Of a stretch of 64,000 nucleotides of DNA, positions 9,539-21,532 are shown piece after piece. Under the pieces are notes generated by a model. It was not told where the DNA came from. It saw only the letters and a list, made by a program, of their open reading frames with translations, and ran no database searches. The stretch is from Neisseria perflava (lineage in GTDB: Bacteria > Pseudomonadota > Gammaproteobacteria > Burkholderiales > Neisseriaceae). The first letter of the stretch is position 1. Each line of letters starts with the position of its first letter. Both the position numbers and the translations under genes were made by a program. The stretch covers positions 1,612,001 to 1,676,000 of the forward strand of contig NZ_CP136962.1 of the NCBI RefSeq assembly GCF_002863305.2, given 5' to 3'.

Positions 9539-9569
9539 AATGCACTCCTTGACTGGCTCTTTTTAAATC

Positions 9570-9606
9570 AAAGGCCGTCTGAAAAGATATTTTCAGACGG
9601 CCTTTT
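9570..9606. terminator. Inverted DUS pair after response regulator gene
   Basis: AAAGGCCGTCTGAAAA and its complement flank a short loop and end in TTTT, a good intrinsic terminator for the LytTR gene on the plus strand. Confidence 0.8.
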
Positions 9607-9765
9607 AACTTCCCAAAACCAATAACAGAAAGCAGAAAAAGAAACGACTAGAGCTTGCCGTTTGGCTTTATCCAAGCTTTCAATTTGATCAAACCTTGTT
9701 TTGCCCTCAAACAAACTTTTCCATTTTTTAATCCAGCATCTCTCATTACTACCACTCAACAGAGA

Positions 9766-9792
9766 AGGCCGTCTGAAAAATTCAGACGGCCT
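9766..9792. terminator. Inverted DUS pair after pilC
   Basis: AGGCCGTCTGAA (9766-9777) and TTCAGACGGCCT (9781-9792) form a tight hairpin 20 bases past the pilC stop on the minus strand. Confidence 0.7.
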
Positions 9793-9812
9793 CGATATCC
9801 AAGCCTTACCGA

Positions 9813-12800
9813 TTAAAAGAACAATTCGCGCCAGCTGATGCGTTTGAGTCCGCATGTCCGGCCTTGTACTTCTAGGCTGACCAGTTGGTTAGACAAGAGA
9901 CTGCGATCACCTTTAGTTGCAAAACATTTATTGTTTGGCACACTCGGCGTAGCGTTCAACTCCTTATCCGTACCCGTGCCGCCACTATCGCCATCGGCAG
10001 TGACCGGAGAATCGTCGGCTTTGCTGGAATTCATATAAGTAAAGTTGATAACGCCATCAAAAGTCATACCGTTGGCGTAATAAATCTGGCCATTATTCTC
10101 GCGCTTGATAAACTGACGATCCTTAGCGGAGATACGAGCATCACGCAATCCCAAACGGCCGCCGTTTTCAGCATTTACGCCCAGAATAATCGTTTTCGCT
10201 GTCGTTTGTGTGGACGTGCTGTCCGGCAAACAAACATCGGTACTGGAAGAATCAGTATGAATTGTTTTGCTTTCATACTTACGAATGGTTACAACGGCTG
10301 TACGCAAAATCATCGTCGGTTTGACAGTCACACGTTCATTCGGACCTAAAGTCAGACTCCAGCCTTTTTTGCCTTCACCAACCTTATTGTCGCTGACATA
10401 AATGTGTTCGCCGTCACTTTCTCTGGTTTGCTGTTCCAACTCACTGCTGTTTGCCAAAACTGCTTTGTCAGATACATCGTCGTAAATACCGTAAACGGCA
10501 TTGATTTGGCCGTTGGTATTATTCAATTCATTCTGATAAATCTCGCTACCCGTACCAAAAATGACGACATACTTGTCTTTACTGCGGCGTGATACCGCAG
10601 GCGCAGACGTAATCGGTTGATTACCCGATCCTTGGAAAATCATTTGCGCAGACCATTTGGACGGTGTTTCACCACTCAAGTCAAAGCGGAACATATTGCC
10701 GTAACGGTCGCCTGCATAGGCAATATCGACAATACCGTCAAAATCGGTGTCTACCAAAGTGGGCGTAGAGAGGCCGCCTTTGCCATTCGGCGCAGGAATT
10801 TTAGCCAAGAGATTACCAGCACTAGAAACATTTTTACCGGCATCTTGCGTACCAGCTTCTTTACCTGTCATATCATAGACATATAAAGCCGTTTCATTGT
10901 CGGTACTGTTCACATCTTCAGTACGATAGCCGCTGGCCAAGAAACCTGCATAGCGCACATCAGATTTGAGATTGACCGGAGTGGTATCGCGCTTGATGGA
11001 AACACGACCGATTTGTGTCGAACCAATGGTATAACCCAGCTTATTGTCAGAGCCTTTTTTTGTTTCAAACAAAGGCACAGTCGTATTCCAACTACTACGA
11101 TCACTGTCAGCCACTGCACCAATATTCAACGCATACGCACCACGTCCGCCCTGACCCATCGCACCAAACATAAAGGTTTGTTTATCCGGTGTTTGACGGA
11201 GAACAAAGCCACCATTGACCATATAGCGGTGTGGCGTACTGGAGCCATAACCATCTCGTGCAATATCTTTCAGAACTTTGCCCAAAGTTGTTGCTTGACC
11301 TTTATCGTCCTCGCGCTCCATGCCTGCCGGAATATAGCTGAGTTTCAAGTCATAAGGATTGCTTGACGTATCATTACGACGGAAAATATGTACCATGCCG
11401 TCATTGGCAGCGGCGACCAAAAACTCTTGGCGGCCTTTAACTTTATCCTTATCCCCAATAGCTGCAACCGAACCGTCTAAAATATCGCCCAAATTACGTT
11501 CATCTTTACTTGCATCATTAGGGTCAGTCGGACGGATACGATAAGACTGGCTATAACCTTTTGCCTCTGCATCCGCTTTGATGGCTTCATCACTCCCTGC
11601 TCGGCCAGTCCATTTCAGCAATGCATTTTTCCATTCCAACTTATCATCTTTCGCACTGCCGTCTGAAATGCCAAAATCGGCGTTTGAAGCCTCATTATCT
11701 GCAACGCTATCGATGAAATAGGTCTTACTGCCATCATTAACCAAAGTAAGACGGTTTTTAAATGATGGCTGGTCAAACTTAGTCGTATCAATAGGCGTAC
11801 CATTGGGGTTTAATTTATAAAACCGCAACTGACTGCTCCAAGAGCCGGTATTTAAATGAACCGTTGCCGCCATATCGGGAACACCCATACTGGTCGTTGC
11901 CGGCGCAGTAGAGGATACTCCTTCAAATTTCGTATTCTTACTGTCATTTTCAATATTATCGACGATGGTTTTGAAAGCATCGAGCAACTTTTCAGGTTTT
12001 GCGGCATTAAAATACCAGTCTGGGCGACTGGCACCCTTTTCCAGATACTCCTTCCCGACTGGAGAGATTCCCTCACCAAAGCCCACGGTAAAAGTCTGAA
12101 CCAATTGCTTGCTATAATCTACGCCTTTAGGATCGCTTGGATCACCATCCCAGCTCTTGCCGGCAGCATCTTTGCCATCTTTTTCTGTTTTGATGTCTTT
12201 TTCTGCCAAAGTCTGACTAAAGAAACGCATACCGCGTTTCTCATTACCATAGTTTCTATCCCAATAAGGAACAAAGGGGTCGCCAAGGCCTTGGACTTTT
12301 CGTTTACCATCTTTTTCACCTAAAAGCACCCAATTTCCTGAAGCATCTTTTGCATATTCAGCATATTGACATTGAAACTTTTTCTCCCCTTCAGGAGTAT
12401 TCGATCTTGGGTCATAAATCGGCAGATCAAAATATCCTTCAAGGCCGTTTCCTGAAAAATATTGTCCTTGCTTATGTTTATCTTCATAAGCTTTTGCTTC
12501 AGACGGCCCGAAATATTGGTATGCAAGTGTATTTGCACTACTCTCAATACGACGATAATAGTTTGAATAGTAATAATCTCGATCATAGTTAAAGTTAGTA
12601 TTAGGAGATAAGCGAGGATCCTCGCCCGGAACCTGGTTACTACAACTCATATTGGCATCACCGTCCGACATCACAATCACATAAGACTTCTGACAACGGT
12701 ATTTGATATTTGGGATGACGAAATTTTTGACGACTTCATAATAACGGCGCGTTGTCGGCGTAGCTTGGTAAGCCAACATCTCATCTACTTTTTTACTGAC

Positions 12801-13310
12801 ATATTCCCAGTTTCGATCGACAGAACCATCCGTAAAGCCTTCAGAATCCTTCATATCACCTTTACCTTTGGTATCATCGGGTCTAGGCAGTTCTGTATAT
12901 GCGTAAATAGCATTATTCTCTTGCCTTTTTTTCTCATCCCATTTCAAATACCGAGGATTATTGTGTAAAGTCTGCAAGCCCCAGTTAAACTGATCTTTGT
13001 ATTCACGCAAAACCTGCTTTAATGCAGATTTGGCAATATTGATCTTCCTGTCTTTATTCGGAACATTATAATTACCCCCGGCATTAGCCAACATACTGCC
13101 CGAGTCATCAATCAAAAACATAATATTGTGTTTGACTTTGGGTTGGCCGCTGACGTCGGTTTTGTTTTGCAGGTAAAAAGGAGTTTGGGCAAACTGCTGC
13201 GTATTTGCCTGAACGGAAATGCTGATGAGTGCTAAAGCGGAAGCGACGCTTGCATAAATGAGGCGATGGCGGCCTGATGGAGCGTTTTGCATAATGTGTT
13301 CTTTTTTCAT
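9813..13310 (-). CDS. pilC: Type IV pilus tip adhesin PilC (PilY1 family)
   Basis: This 1165-residue secreted protein has a signal peptide ending near SVQA (residue 35). A von Willebrand A-like region follows with the MIDAS motif IDDSGSM near residues 66-72 and TYVIVMSDGD-like strands. A C-terminal PilY1 beta-propeller carries the calcium loop DTDFDGIVDIAYAGDRYGN. PilC promotes pilus extension and adhesion and counters PilT-driven retraction. It is somewhat longer than pathogen PilC (~1050). The signal peptide coding region has no poly-G tract, so the usual slipped-strand on/off switch is absent. An extended -10 (TGCTAGAAT, minus strand, near 13362-13370) may drive it. Confidence 0.93.
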   Translation of the reverse strand: MKKEHIMQNAPSGRHRLIYASVASALALISISVQANTQQFAQTPFYLQNKTDVSGQPKVKHNIMFLIDDSGSMLANAGGNYNVPNKDRKINIAKSALKQVLREYKDQFNWGLQTLHNNPRYLKWDEKKRQENNAIYAYTELPRPDDTKGKGDMKDSEGFTDGSVDRNWEYVSKKVDEMLAYQATPTTRRYYEVVKNFVIPNIKYRCQKSYVIVMSDGDANMSCSNQVPGEDPRLSPNTNFNYDRDYYYSNYYRRIESSANTLAYQYFGPSEAKAYEDKHKQGQYFSGNGLEGYFDLPIYDPRSNTPEGEKKFQCQYAEYAKDASGNWVLLGEKDGKRKVQGLGDPFVPYWDRNYGNEKRGMRFFSQTLAEKDIKTEKDGKDAAGKSWDGDPSDPKGVDYSKQLVQTFTVGFGEGISPVGKEYLEKGASRPDWYFNAAKPEKLLDAFKTIVDNIENDSKNTKFEGVSSTAPATTSMGVPDMAATVHLNTGSWSSQLRFYKLNPNGTPIDTTKFDQPSFKNRLTLVNDGSKTYFIDSVADNEASNADFGISDGSAKDDKLEWKNALLKWTGRAGSDEAIKADAEAKGYSQSYRIRPTDPNDASKDERNLGDILDGSVAAIGDKDKVKGRQEFLVAAANDGMVHIFRRNDTSSNPYDLKLSYIPAGMEREDDKGQATTLGKVLKDIARDGYGSSTPHRYMVNGGFVLRQTPDKQTFMFGAMGQGGRGAYALNIGAVADSDRSSWNTTVPLFETKKGSDNKLGYTIGSTQIGRVSIKRDTTPVNLKSDVRYAGFLASGYRTEDVNSTDNETALYVYDMTGKEAGTQDAGKNVSSAGNLLAKIPAPNGKGGLSTPTLVDTDFDGIVDIAYAGDRYGNMFRFDLSGETPSKWSAQMIFQGSGNQPITSAPAVSRRSKDKYVVIFGTGSEIYQNELNNTNGQINAVYGIYDDVSDKAVLANSSELEQQTRESDGEHIYVSDNKVGEGKKGWSLTLGPNERVTVKPTMILRTAVVTIRKYESKTIHTDSSSTDVCLPDSTSTQTTAKTIILGVNAENGGRLGLRDARISAKDRQFIKRENNGQIYYANGMTFDGVINFTYMNSSKADDSPVTADGDSGGTGTDKELNATPSVPNNKCFATKGDRSLLSNQLVSLEVQGRTCGLKRISWRELFF

Positions 13311-13574
13311 CGGATAATCTCAGCTAAAAATGACGTTGTTTTTATTTTTTATGAGGTTACGATTCTAGCATAAACAGCCAGTTTCATGTTTGATTCGGCT
13401 GAATTTCCCTACACCTGCATTTCAAACACAACAAAAATGAAACAATCTGCCTGCTCAGTTTTAAGACGGCCTGACTGAATATTTAGTTCAACCTTATTCA
13501 TCAAGCATTCCAAAAGCAAGGGACTGTACCATAAAGATAAAACGTTTTTAAATTATCGATTATTTGCTCTATGC

Positions 13575-13603
13575 TTGAAATTCCTATCATTTTGACTTAA
13601 AAT
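13575..13603 (+). promoter_or_regulatory. Candidate carA promoter
   Basis: A -35 element TTGAAA (13575-13580) and a -10 element TAAAAT (13598-13603) are separated by 17 bases. Transcription would start near 13610, about 185 bases before carA, leaving a long leader. The rest of the 483-base pilC-carA interval, 13368-13574, shows only AT-rich sequence and one partial DUS. Confidence 0.6.
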
Positions 13604-13629
13604 ACACTGCTTCTACGGCATAGACCGCT

Positions 13630-13719
13630 ATGTCTGAAAAAGCACGTTACACAGCAAAATCAAAGCTGCGGAGCGTGTTTTTTTTTAGCCGAGATTTCCG
13701 AAGGCTGTCTTTTTTGTAA
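13630..13719 (+). CDS. Putative 29-residue leader peptide of carA
   Basis: A short frame, ATG at 13630 and TAA at 13717-13719, encodes a 29-residue peptide with three consecutive phenylalanines from the TTT run and several arginines. It begins about 20 bases after the predicted start of transcription and reads straight through a terminator-like hairpin and its T run. This layout resembles the E. coli pyrBI leader, where coupled translation prevents termination. There is no strong ribosome site, so translation is unproven. Confidence 0.4.
   Translation: MSEKARYTAKSKLRSVFFFSRDFRRLSFL
13643..13686 (+). terminator. Attenuator-like hairpin in carA leader
   Basis: Stem 13643-13655 pairs with 13665-13677 over 13 positions, with two mismatches and one G-U pair. 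The loop is nine bases and nine T residues follow (13678-13686). It has the form of an intrinsic terminator upstream of carA within the predicted transcript. Confidence 0.65.
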
Positions 13720-13793
13720 ACAATTTTTATTTTTCAGACGGCCTGACCCATTTTTTTTCGAACCGATCATCATCAGGCAAACAGGATTCCATC

Positions 13794-14924
13794 ATGACCA
13801 CTCCGGCTCTTCTCGTTCTCGCTGACGGCAGCGTATTTCACGGCACATCAATCGGTTACGAAGGTTCGACTTCCGGCGAAGTCGTGTTCAACACTTCCAT
13901 GACCGGCTATCAGGAAATCCTGACCGACCCTTCCTACTGCAAACAAATCGTTACCCTCACCTATCCACACATCGGCAACACCGGCACCAACGCCGAAGAT
14001 GAAGAAAGCCGCAGCGTTTACGCCGCCGGTTTGATTATCCGCGACCTGCCCCTCTTACACAGCAACTTCCGCGCATCCGAAAGCCTGCACGACTATTTGG
14101 TACGCAACAAAACCGTCGCCATCGCCGACATCGATACCCGCCGCCTGACCACCCTGTTGCGTGAAAAAGGTTCACAAGGCGGTGCAATCTTGACCGGTGC
14201 AGATGCCACCATTGAAAAAGCACAAGAACTGATTGCCGCATTCGGCAGCATGGTCGGCAAAGACTTGGCAAAAGAAGTTTCCTGCACAGAAACTTACGAA
14301 TGGACCGAAGGCGAATGGGAATTGAGCAAAGGTTTCGTTACCCCTTCCGAACAACCTTACCACGTCGTCGCCTACGATTTCGGCGTTAAAACCAACATCC
14401 TGCGCATGCTCGCCTCACGTGGCTGCCGCCTGACCGTTGTTCCCGCCCAAACCAGCGCGGAAGACGTGTTGGCACTCAATCCTGACGGCGTATTCCTGTC
14501 CAACGGCCCCGGCGACCCCGAGCCTTGCGACTACGCCATCAAAGCCGTACAAAAACTGATGGAAAGCGGTAAACCGATTTTCGGCATTTGTTTGGGACAC
14601 CAGCTGATCAGCCTCGCCATCGGCGCAAAAACCCTGAAAATGCGCTTCAGCCATCACGGTGCCAACCACCCCGTACAAGATTTGGACAGCGGCAAAGTCG
14701 TCATTACCAGCCAAAACCACGGTTTCGCCGTCGATGCCGACACCCTGCCCGCCAACGCACGCATTACCCACAAATCCTTGTTCGACAACACCTTGCAAGG
14801 CATCGAGCTGACAGACAAACCCGTGTTCTGTTTTCAAGGCCACCCCGAAGCCAGCCCCGGCCCGCAGGATGTCGGCTATCTGTTCGACAAATTCATTGAC
14901 AATATGAAAGCGGCGAAGCAATAA
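13794..14924 (+). CDS. carA: Carbamoyl-phosphate synthase small (glutaminase) subunit
   Basis: This 376-residue subunit hydrolyses glutamine and feeds ammonia to CarB for carbamoyl phosphate, the shared precursor of arginine and pyrimidines. It has the CarA N-terminal domain ([19 protein letters not shown]) and a class I glutamine amidotransferase domain with the nucleophile cysteine in FGICLGHQL and the His-Glu pair in GHPEASPGP. In most bacteria carB follows directly; here 1231 bases intervene. The long leader suggests control by transcription attenuation. Confidence 0.97.
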   Translation: MTTPALLVLADGSVFHGTSIGYEGSTSGEVVFNTSMTGYQEILTDPSYCKQIVTLTYPHIGNTGTNAEDEESRSVYAAGLIIRDLPLLHSNFRASESLHDYLVRNKTVAIADIDTRRLTTLLREKGSQGGAILTGADATIEKAQELIAAFGSMVGKDLAKEVSCTETYEWTEGEWELSKGFVTPSEQPYHVVAYDFGVKTNILRMLASRGCRLTVVPAQTSAEDVLALNPDGVFLSNGPGDPEPCDYAIKAVQKLMESGKPIFGICLGHQLISLAIGAKTLKMRFSHHGANHPVQDLDSGKVVITSQNHGFAVDADTLPANARITHKSLFDNTLQGIELTDKPVFCFQGHPEASPGPQDVGYLFDKFIDNMKAAKQ

Positions 14925-14933
14925 AGCGAATTT

Positions 14934-14968
14934 TTCAGACGGCCGTCAAATCCGGCAGGCCGTCTGAA
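14934..14968 (+). terminator. Inverted DUS pair after carA
   Basis: TTCAGACGGCC and AGGCCGTCTGAA form an inverted pair just after the carA stop. It lacks a strong T run, so some transcription may continue to the next genes. Confidence 0.55.
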
Positions 14969-15015
14969 AATCAAGCGATTCAAAATCCTGTAACTCAAGT
15001 CAGAAAGGAAACCCC

Positions 15016-15273
15016 ATGACTGAAAAACAAATGCGCATCCTCTCCGTTGTCGCTACCCTGACCGCCGTCGGTATGTACGTTTCCTATATCCCACAAATCC
15101 AAAACAACCTTGCCGGCAACCCCGGCTCGCCGTTGCAACCCCTCGTCGCCGCCATCAACTGCACATTATGGGTTGCCTACGGCTTTTTAAAAGAAAAACG
15201 CGACTACCCCGTCATGCTGGCGAACGCCCCGGGCATCATTTTGGGTTTGATTACATTTATCACTAGTTTTTAA
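15016..15273 (+). CDS. SemiSWEET family transporter
   Basis: This 85-residue protein has three predicted membrane helices (about residues 7-25, 40-58 and 66-84) and the PQ-loop motif in SYIPQIQNNLAG, matching bacterial SemiSWEETs, which dimerise to move small sugars. The helix 2 pattern NCTLWVAYGFLKEKRDYP is typical. It has a good AGAAAGGAAACCCC ribosome site. It occupies the interval between carA and carB, known to be variable in Neisseria, and has no evident functional link with carbamoyl phosphate synthesis. The substrate cannot be told from sequence. Confidence 0.88.
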   Translation: MTEKQMRILSVVATLTAVGMYVSYIPQIQNNLAGNPGSPLQPLVAAINCTLWVAYGFLKEKRDYPVMLANAPGIILGLITFITSF

Positions 15274-15280
15274 GGAAGTT

Positions 15281-15324
15281 TTCAGACGACCTGTGCAACA
15301 TAAAAACGCAAAAGGTCGTCTGAA
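15281..15324 (+). terminator. Inverted AG-mucDUS pair after SemiSWEET gene
   Basis: TTCAGACGACCT (15281-15292) and AGGTCGTCTGAA (15313-15324) are exact copies of the N. mucosa/sicca uptake-sequence dialect in inverted orientation, followed by A-rich sequence. A third copy lies at 15409-15420. Confidence 0.65.
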
Positions 15325-15431
15325 AAAAGATTGTCCTAACATCAACAGCGGAATTTTTCAGGTAGCCTTTATCGCAAGACAGATGGAACAAACGCCGCGA
15401 GCGTTTTTTTCAGACGACCTTTGAACCCGTC

Positions 15432-15518
15432 GGTAGGGTGTGTGCCGCAAGGCACGCACGCGGTGGGTTGAGATTTCAGGGAAAATAGAGAATGCGTGCG
15501 TACCGCACACACCCTACC
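15432..15518. repeat. Small inverted-repeat element upstream of DUF1643 gene
   Basis: The 87-base segment is bounded by a perfect 14-base inverted repeat, GGTAGGGTGTGTGC and GCACACACCCTACC. Each end also folds on itself (GTGCC-GCAA-GGCAC on the left, GTGCG-GTA-CGCAC on the right). No transposase is present, so it looks like a REP- or MITE-like intergenic element. It ends about 40 bases before the next gene's start. Confidence 0.6.
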
Positions 15519-15559
15519 ATGCGGGCTACGGCTTGCTATACATTAAACAGGAGCAAATA

Positions 15560-16132
15560 ATGAATCCAATAATGGGCGGTAACATCTATTCTGCGACACT
15601 GGATGGCTGGGAAATTTCTTGGGAAAGTCAAAAAGAATATCGACACTGGTGTATTCAGAAAAAATCAAATAATAACAGAACATTGTTAGTCATTATGTTC
15701 AACCCAGGGAGCTTGAGTGGCGATGGGAAAAATTTATCTGGAGATACAACTCTTCGTATACTTCGTGAAGTATGTGGCAATGCAGGATTTAATCAGGTCA
15801 TTCTAAATCTTTTTGATTACGCCAATCCCCAAACCGCACCTTTGTTCTCAAATTGGGAGAAACGTGATTTAAATAGCAACCTGATATTTGAACATCTTTC
15901 TGAATTTAAATACGATAATTATATTATGGCATATGGAAGCTATCAGTCAGATCTATTATATGAGAAGGATATTTTGGAGCGTATCAATTTAATACAAAAC
16001 ATGCTAAAAAAAGATAAAGAGATTGAGTTGCCAAGAAATCAAAATGGAACACCTAAACACCCAACTGTATGGCAGCGACAAAAATTAAAACCCGATATTA
16101 CTAGAATATTATCTAAGTATAGAGAAAATTAA
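15560..16132 (+). CDS. DUF1643 family protein
   Basis: This 190-residue soluble protein has the DUF1643 pattern: an early [15 protein letters not shown] strand-loop, then [16 protein letters not shown] and [13 protein letters not shown]. Function is unknown; members are often found in mobile or accessory regions. The ATG at 15560 follows CAGGAG at good spacing; an upstream extension would run back through the repeat element and is unlikely. Coding sequence is clearly more AT-rich than the flanking carA and carB and lacks an internal DUS, which suggests recent acquisition. It ends 23 bases before carB. Confidence 0.8.
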   Translation: MNPIMGGNIYSATLDGWEISWESQKEYRHWCIQKKSNNNRTLLVIMFNPGSLSGDGKNLSGDTTLRILREVCGNAGFNQVILNLFDYANPQTAPLFSNWEKRDLNSNLIFEHLSEFKYDNYIMAYGSYQSDLLYEKDILERINLIQNMLKKDKEIELPRNQNGTPKHPTVWQRQKLKPDITRILSKYREN

Positions 16133-16155
16133 CTGAAATTATAGAGAGTCATAAC

Positions 16156-19371
<3,216 letters not shown>

Positions 19372-19396
19372 TCAATCCTATCGGATTTAAATAGCT

Positions 19397-19441
19397 AAAA
19401 GGCCGTCTGAAACCTAATTGCTCAGTTTCAGACGGCCTTTT
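19397..19441 (+). terminator. Inverted DUS pair after carB
   Basis: AAAAGGCCGTCTGAAAC and its complement flank a 14-base loop and end with a T run. The rest of the 402-base carB-pilF interval holds the candidate pilF promoter; I see no gene in it. Confidence 0.8.
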
Positions 19442-19589
19442 CATATTTCAAATTCCAACCGTCTGTCCATCAAAACAACCTTTTCTGCCATCTCCAAACA
19501 AGCAATAACAACATGAAATATAATTTCGTTATTGATTGGATTCATACGACAAAATTGTTGTTTTTTCATCATAATCCAAAAATATCGAG

Positions 19590-19618
19590 TTTAACGCCTA
19601 TTCTCCTTGCTTTATAAT
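19590..19618 (+). promoter_or_regulatory. Candidate pilF promoter
   Basis: TTTAAC (19590-19595) and TATAAT (19613-19618) are 17 bases apart, a plausible sigma-70 promoter about 150 bases before pilF. A single DUS lies just downstream. Confidence 0.5.
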
Positions 19619-19773
19619 GGCCGTCTGAAATAAAAATACAATTAAAGCAGAAGCATGTCTTTGCAACTTAAGCAGATTTGCATAATTAGATATATGCTTT
19701 AATCATAATAATGATAAAATAATACGGCTTCCTCTAAATTAAAGGGAAAACTGCACAAGAAACGGAAAATAAA

Positions 19774-21453
19774 ATGAGTGTCGGATTATTGCGTGTTTTG
19801 GTTCAAAGCCAGACCATCTCAAATCAACAAGCGGAACATTACAACAGCCTTTTACAATCGAGCAAAGAAATCCTGCCCAACCTGTTTTCAGACGGCATCA
19901 TCTCCCCTAAAGCTTTGGGAGAGTTAGTCGCGCGCGTATTCAGCTATCCCCTTTTGGATTTGCACTACTACCCGCGCAATAATGTAGTCAGCGACATTCT
20001 GACGGAAGAGCAAATGGTGCAAAACCGTTGCATTCCGATTTTCAAACGCGGACGCAAGGTTTATTTCGCCGTATCCGATCCGACCCAAATCCAAAACTTT
20101 CAAAAAATCGCTTTTGCTTCAGGTTTAAGTGTCGACTTGGTCGTAGTTCCCGACGACCAGCTCAGCTCATTGCTGGAATGGCTGGGTCAACGTTCAACCA
20201 CCATTCTGAAAGAAATCAACGACGAACATGAAGCAACGCAGCAATCGCAATCGCTTTATATCGACAATGAAGAGGCTGAAGACGGCCCTATCCCTCGTTT
20301 CATCCACAAAACCCTATCCGATGCCCTGAACGCGGGCGCATCAGACATCCACTTTGAATTCTACGAACAAATGGCGCGCGTCCGTTTCCGTGTGGACGGA
20401 CAGTTGCGTGAAGTCGTACAGCCGCCTGTCGCCGTGCGCGGCCAGTTGGCATCGCGCATCAAAGTAATGGCGCGTTTGGATATTTCCGAAAAACGCATTC
20501 CGCAAGACGGCAGAATTCAAATTGCCTTCCATAAACACGGCCGTCCGATTGACTTCCGTGTCAGCACTTTGCCGACATTGTTTGGTGAAAAAGTAGTGAT
20601 GCGTATCCTAAATTCCGATGGCACATCACTCAATATCGACCAGCTCGGTTTAGAGCCTTTCCAAAAAGAAATGCTGCTTGAGGCCATTAACCGCCCTTAC
20701 GGCATGGTATTGGTTACCGGTCCGACAGGTTCGGGCAAAACCGTTTCGCTCTATACCTGCCTGAGCATTTTGAATACGGAAGATGTGAACATTTCGACGG
20801 CAGAAGATCCGGCCGAGATTAACCTGCCGGGCGTCAACCAAGTCAACGTCAATGAAAAACAAGGTCTGACGTTTGCCGCCGCACTCCGATCCTTCTTACG
20901 TCAAGATCCTGATATTATTATGGTCGGTGAGATTCGTGACTTGGAAACCGCCGACATCGCCATTAAAGCCGCCCAAACCGGCCACATGGTTTTCTCTACC
21001 CTGCATACCAATAATGCACCGGCCACGCTGTCCCGCCTTTTGAACATGGGTGTCGCGCCTTTCAACATCGCCAGCTCGGTCAGCCTAATTATGGCGCAAA
21101 GGTTGTTGCGCAGACTGTGCCCGAACTGCAAACGTGAAGTTGAGCGCCCGCCGGTTCCGGCATTGAAAAAAGCCGGCTTTACCGATGCGGACTTGGCTCA
21201 AGATTGGAAACTCTACCGCCCGGTTGGCTGCGACAGCTGCCGCGGCAAAGGCTTTAAAGGCCGCGTCGGTATTTATGAAGTCATGCCGGTCAGCGATGAA
21301 ATGCAAAAAGTCATTATGAACAACGGTACAGAAGTTGATATCATGAACATGGCCTATCAGGAAGGCATGGTAGACTTGCGTCGTGCTGGCCTCATGAAAG
21401 TCATGCAAGGCCTGACCTCGTTGGAAGAAGTGACTGCTCATACCAATGACTAA
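19774..21453 (+). CDS. pilF: Type IV pilus assembly ATPase PilF (PilB family)
   Basis: This 559-residue cytoplasmic ATPase drives pilus extension. It has the N-terminal MshEN-type region ([21 protein letters not shown]), Walker A in [13 protein letters not shown], an Asp box and Walker B around [16 protein letters not shown], the His box HTNNAPAT, and the tetracysteine zinc site CPNC...CDSC typical of PilB. The neisserial name is PilF. It heads the plus-strand series pilF-pilG-pilD-coaE-yacG. Confidence 0.97.
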   Translation: MSVGLLRVLVQSQTISNQQAEHYNSLLQSSKEILPNLFSDGIISPKALGELVARVFSYPLLDLHYYPRNNVVSDILTEEQMVQNRCIPIFKRGRKVYFAVSDPTQIQNFQKIAFASGLSVDLVVVPDDQLSSLLEWLGQRSTTILKEINDEHEATQQSQSLYIDNEEAEDGPIPRFIHKTLSDALNAGASDIHFEFYEQMARVRFRVDGQLREVVQPPVAVRGQLASRIKVMARLDISEKRIPQDGRIQIAFHKHGRPIDFRVSTLPTLFGEKVVMRILNSDGTSLNIDQLGLEPFQKEMLLEAINRPYGMVLVTGPTGSGKTVSLYTCLSILNTEDVNISTAEDPAEINLPGVNQVNVNEKQGLTFAAALRSFLRQDPDIIMVGEIRDLETADIAIKAAQTGHMVFSTLHTNNAPATLSRLLNMGVAPFNIASSVSLIMAQRLLRRLCPNCKREVERPPVPALKKAGFTDADLAQDWKLYRPVGCDSCRGKGFKGRVGIYEVMPVSDEMQKVIMNNGTEVDIMNMAYQEGMVDLRRAGLMKVMQGLTSLEEVTAHTND

Positions 21454-21475
21454 ACTGCCATATTTTCGAAAATTA

Positions 21476-21511
21476 AAATAAAGCGGCACGGGGAAACAGT
21501 CCGCTTTATTT
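21476..21511 (+). terminator. Hairpin between pilF and pilG
   Basis: A perfect 11-base stem (AAATAAAGCGG with CCGCTTTATTT) and a 14-base loop lie between the pilF stop and pilG. It is not a DUS pair. It ends in TTTATTTCTT, so it may lower pilG expression or stabilise the upstream RNA. Confidence 0.5.
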
Positions 21512-21532
21512 CTTACTAACAAGGGATAACTC

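Noticed and set aside
9568-9855. A 95-codon frame on the minus strand between the response regulator and pilC
   Set aside because: It runs through both DUS hairpins, overlaps the 3' end of pilC and has no ribosome site, so it is unlikely to be a gene.
13620-13700. A simple terminator for an unknown upstream transcript instead of a carA leader
   Set aside because: The upstream gene pilC reads the other way and a plus-strand promoter lies just before the hairpin, so it belongs to the carA transcript.
15440-15559. A longer start for the DUF1643 protein
   Set aside because: The extension would be coded by the inverted-repeat element; the ATG at 15560 has a good CAGGAG site.
19441-19589. Possible small gene in the carB-pilF gap
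   Set aside because: No frame with a start, ribosome site and reasonable length was found; the segment is AT-rich with a weak inverted repeat only.
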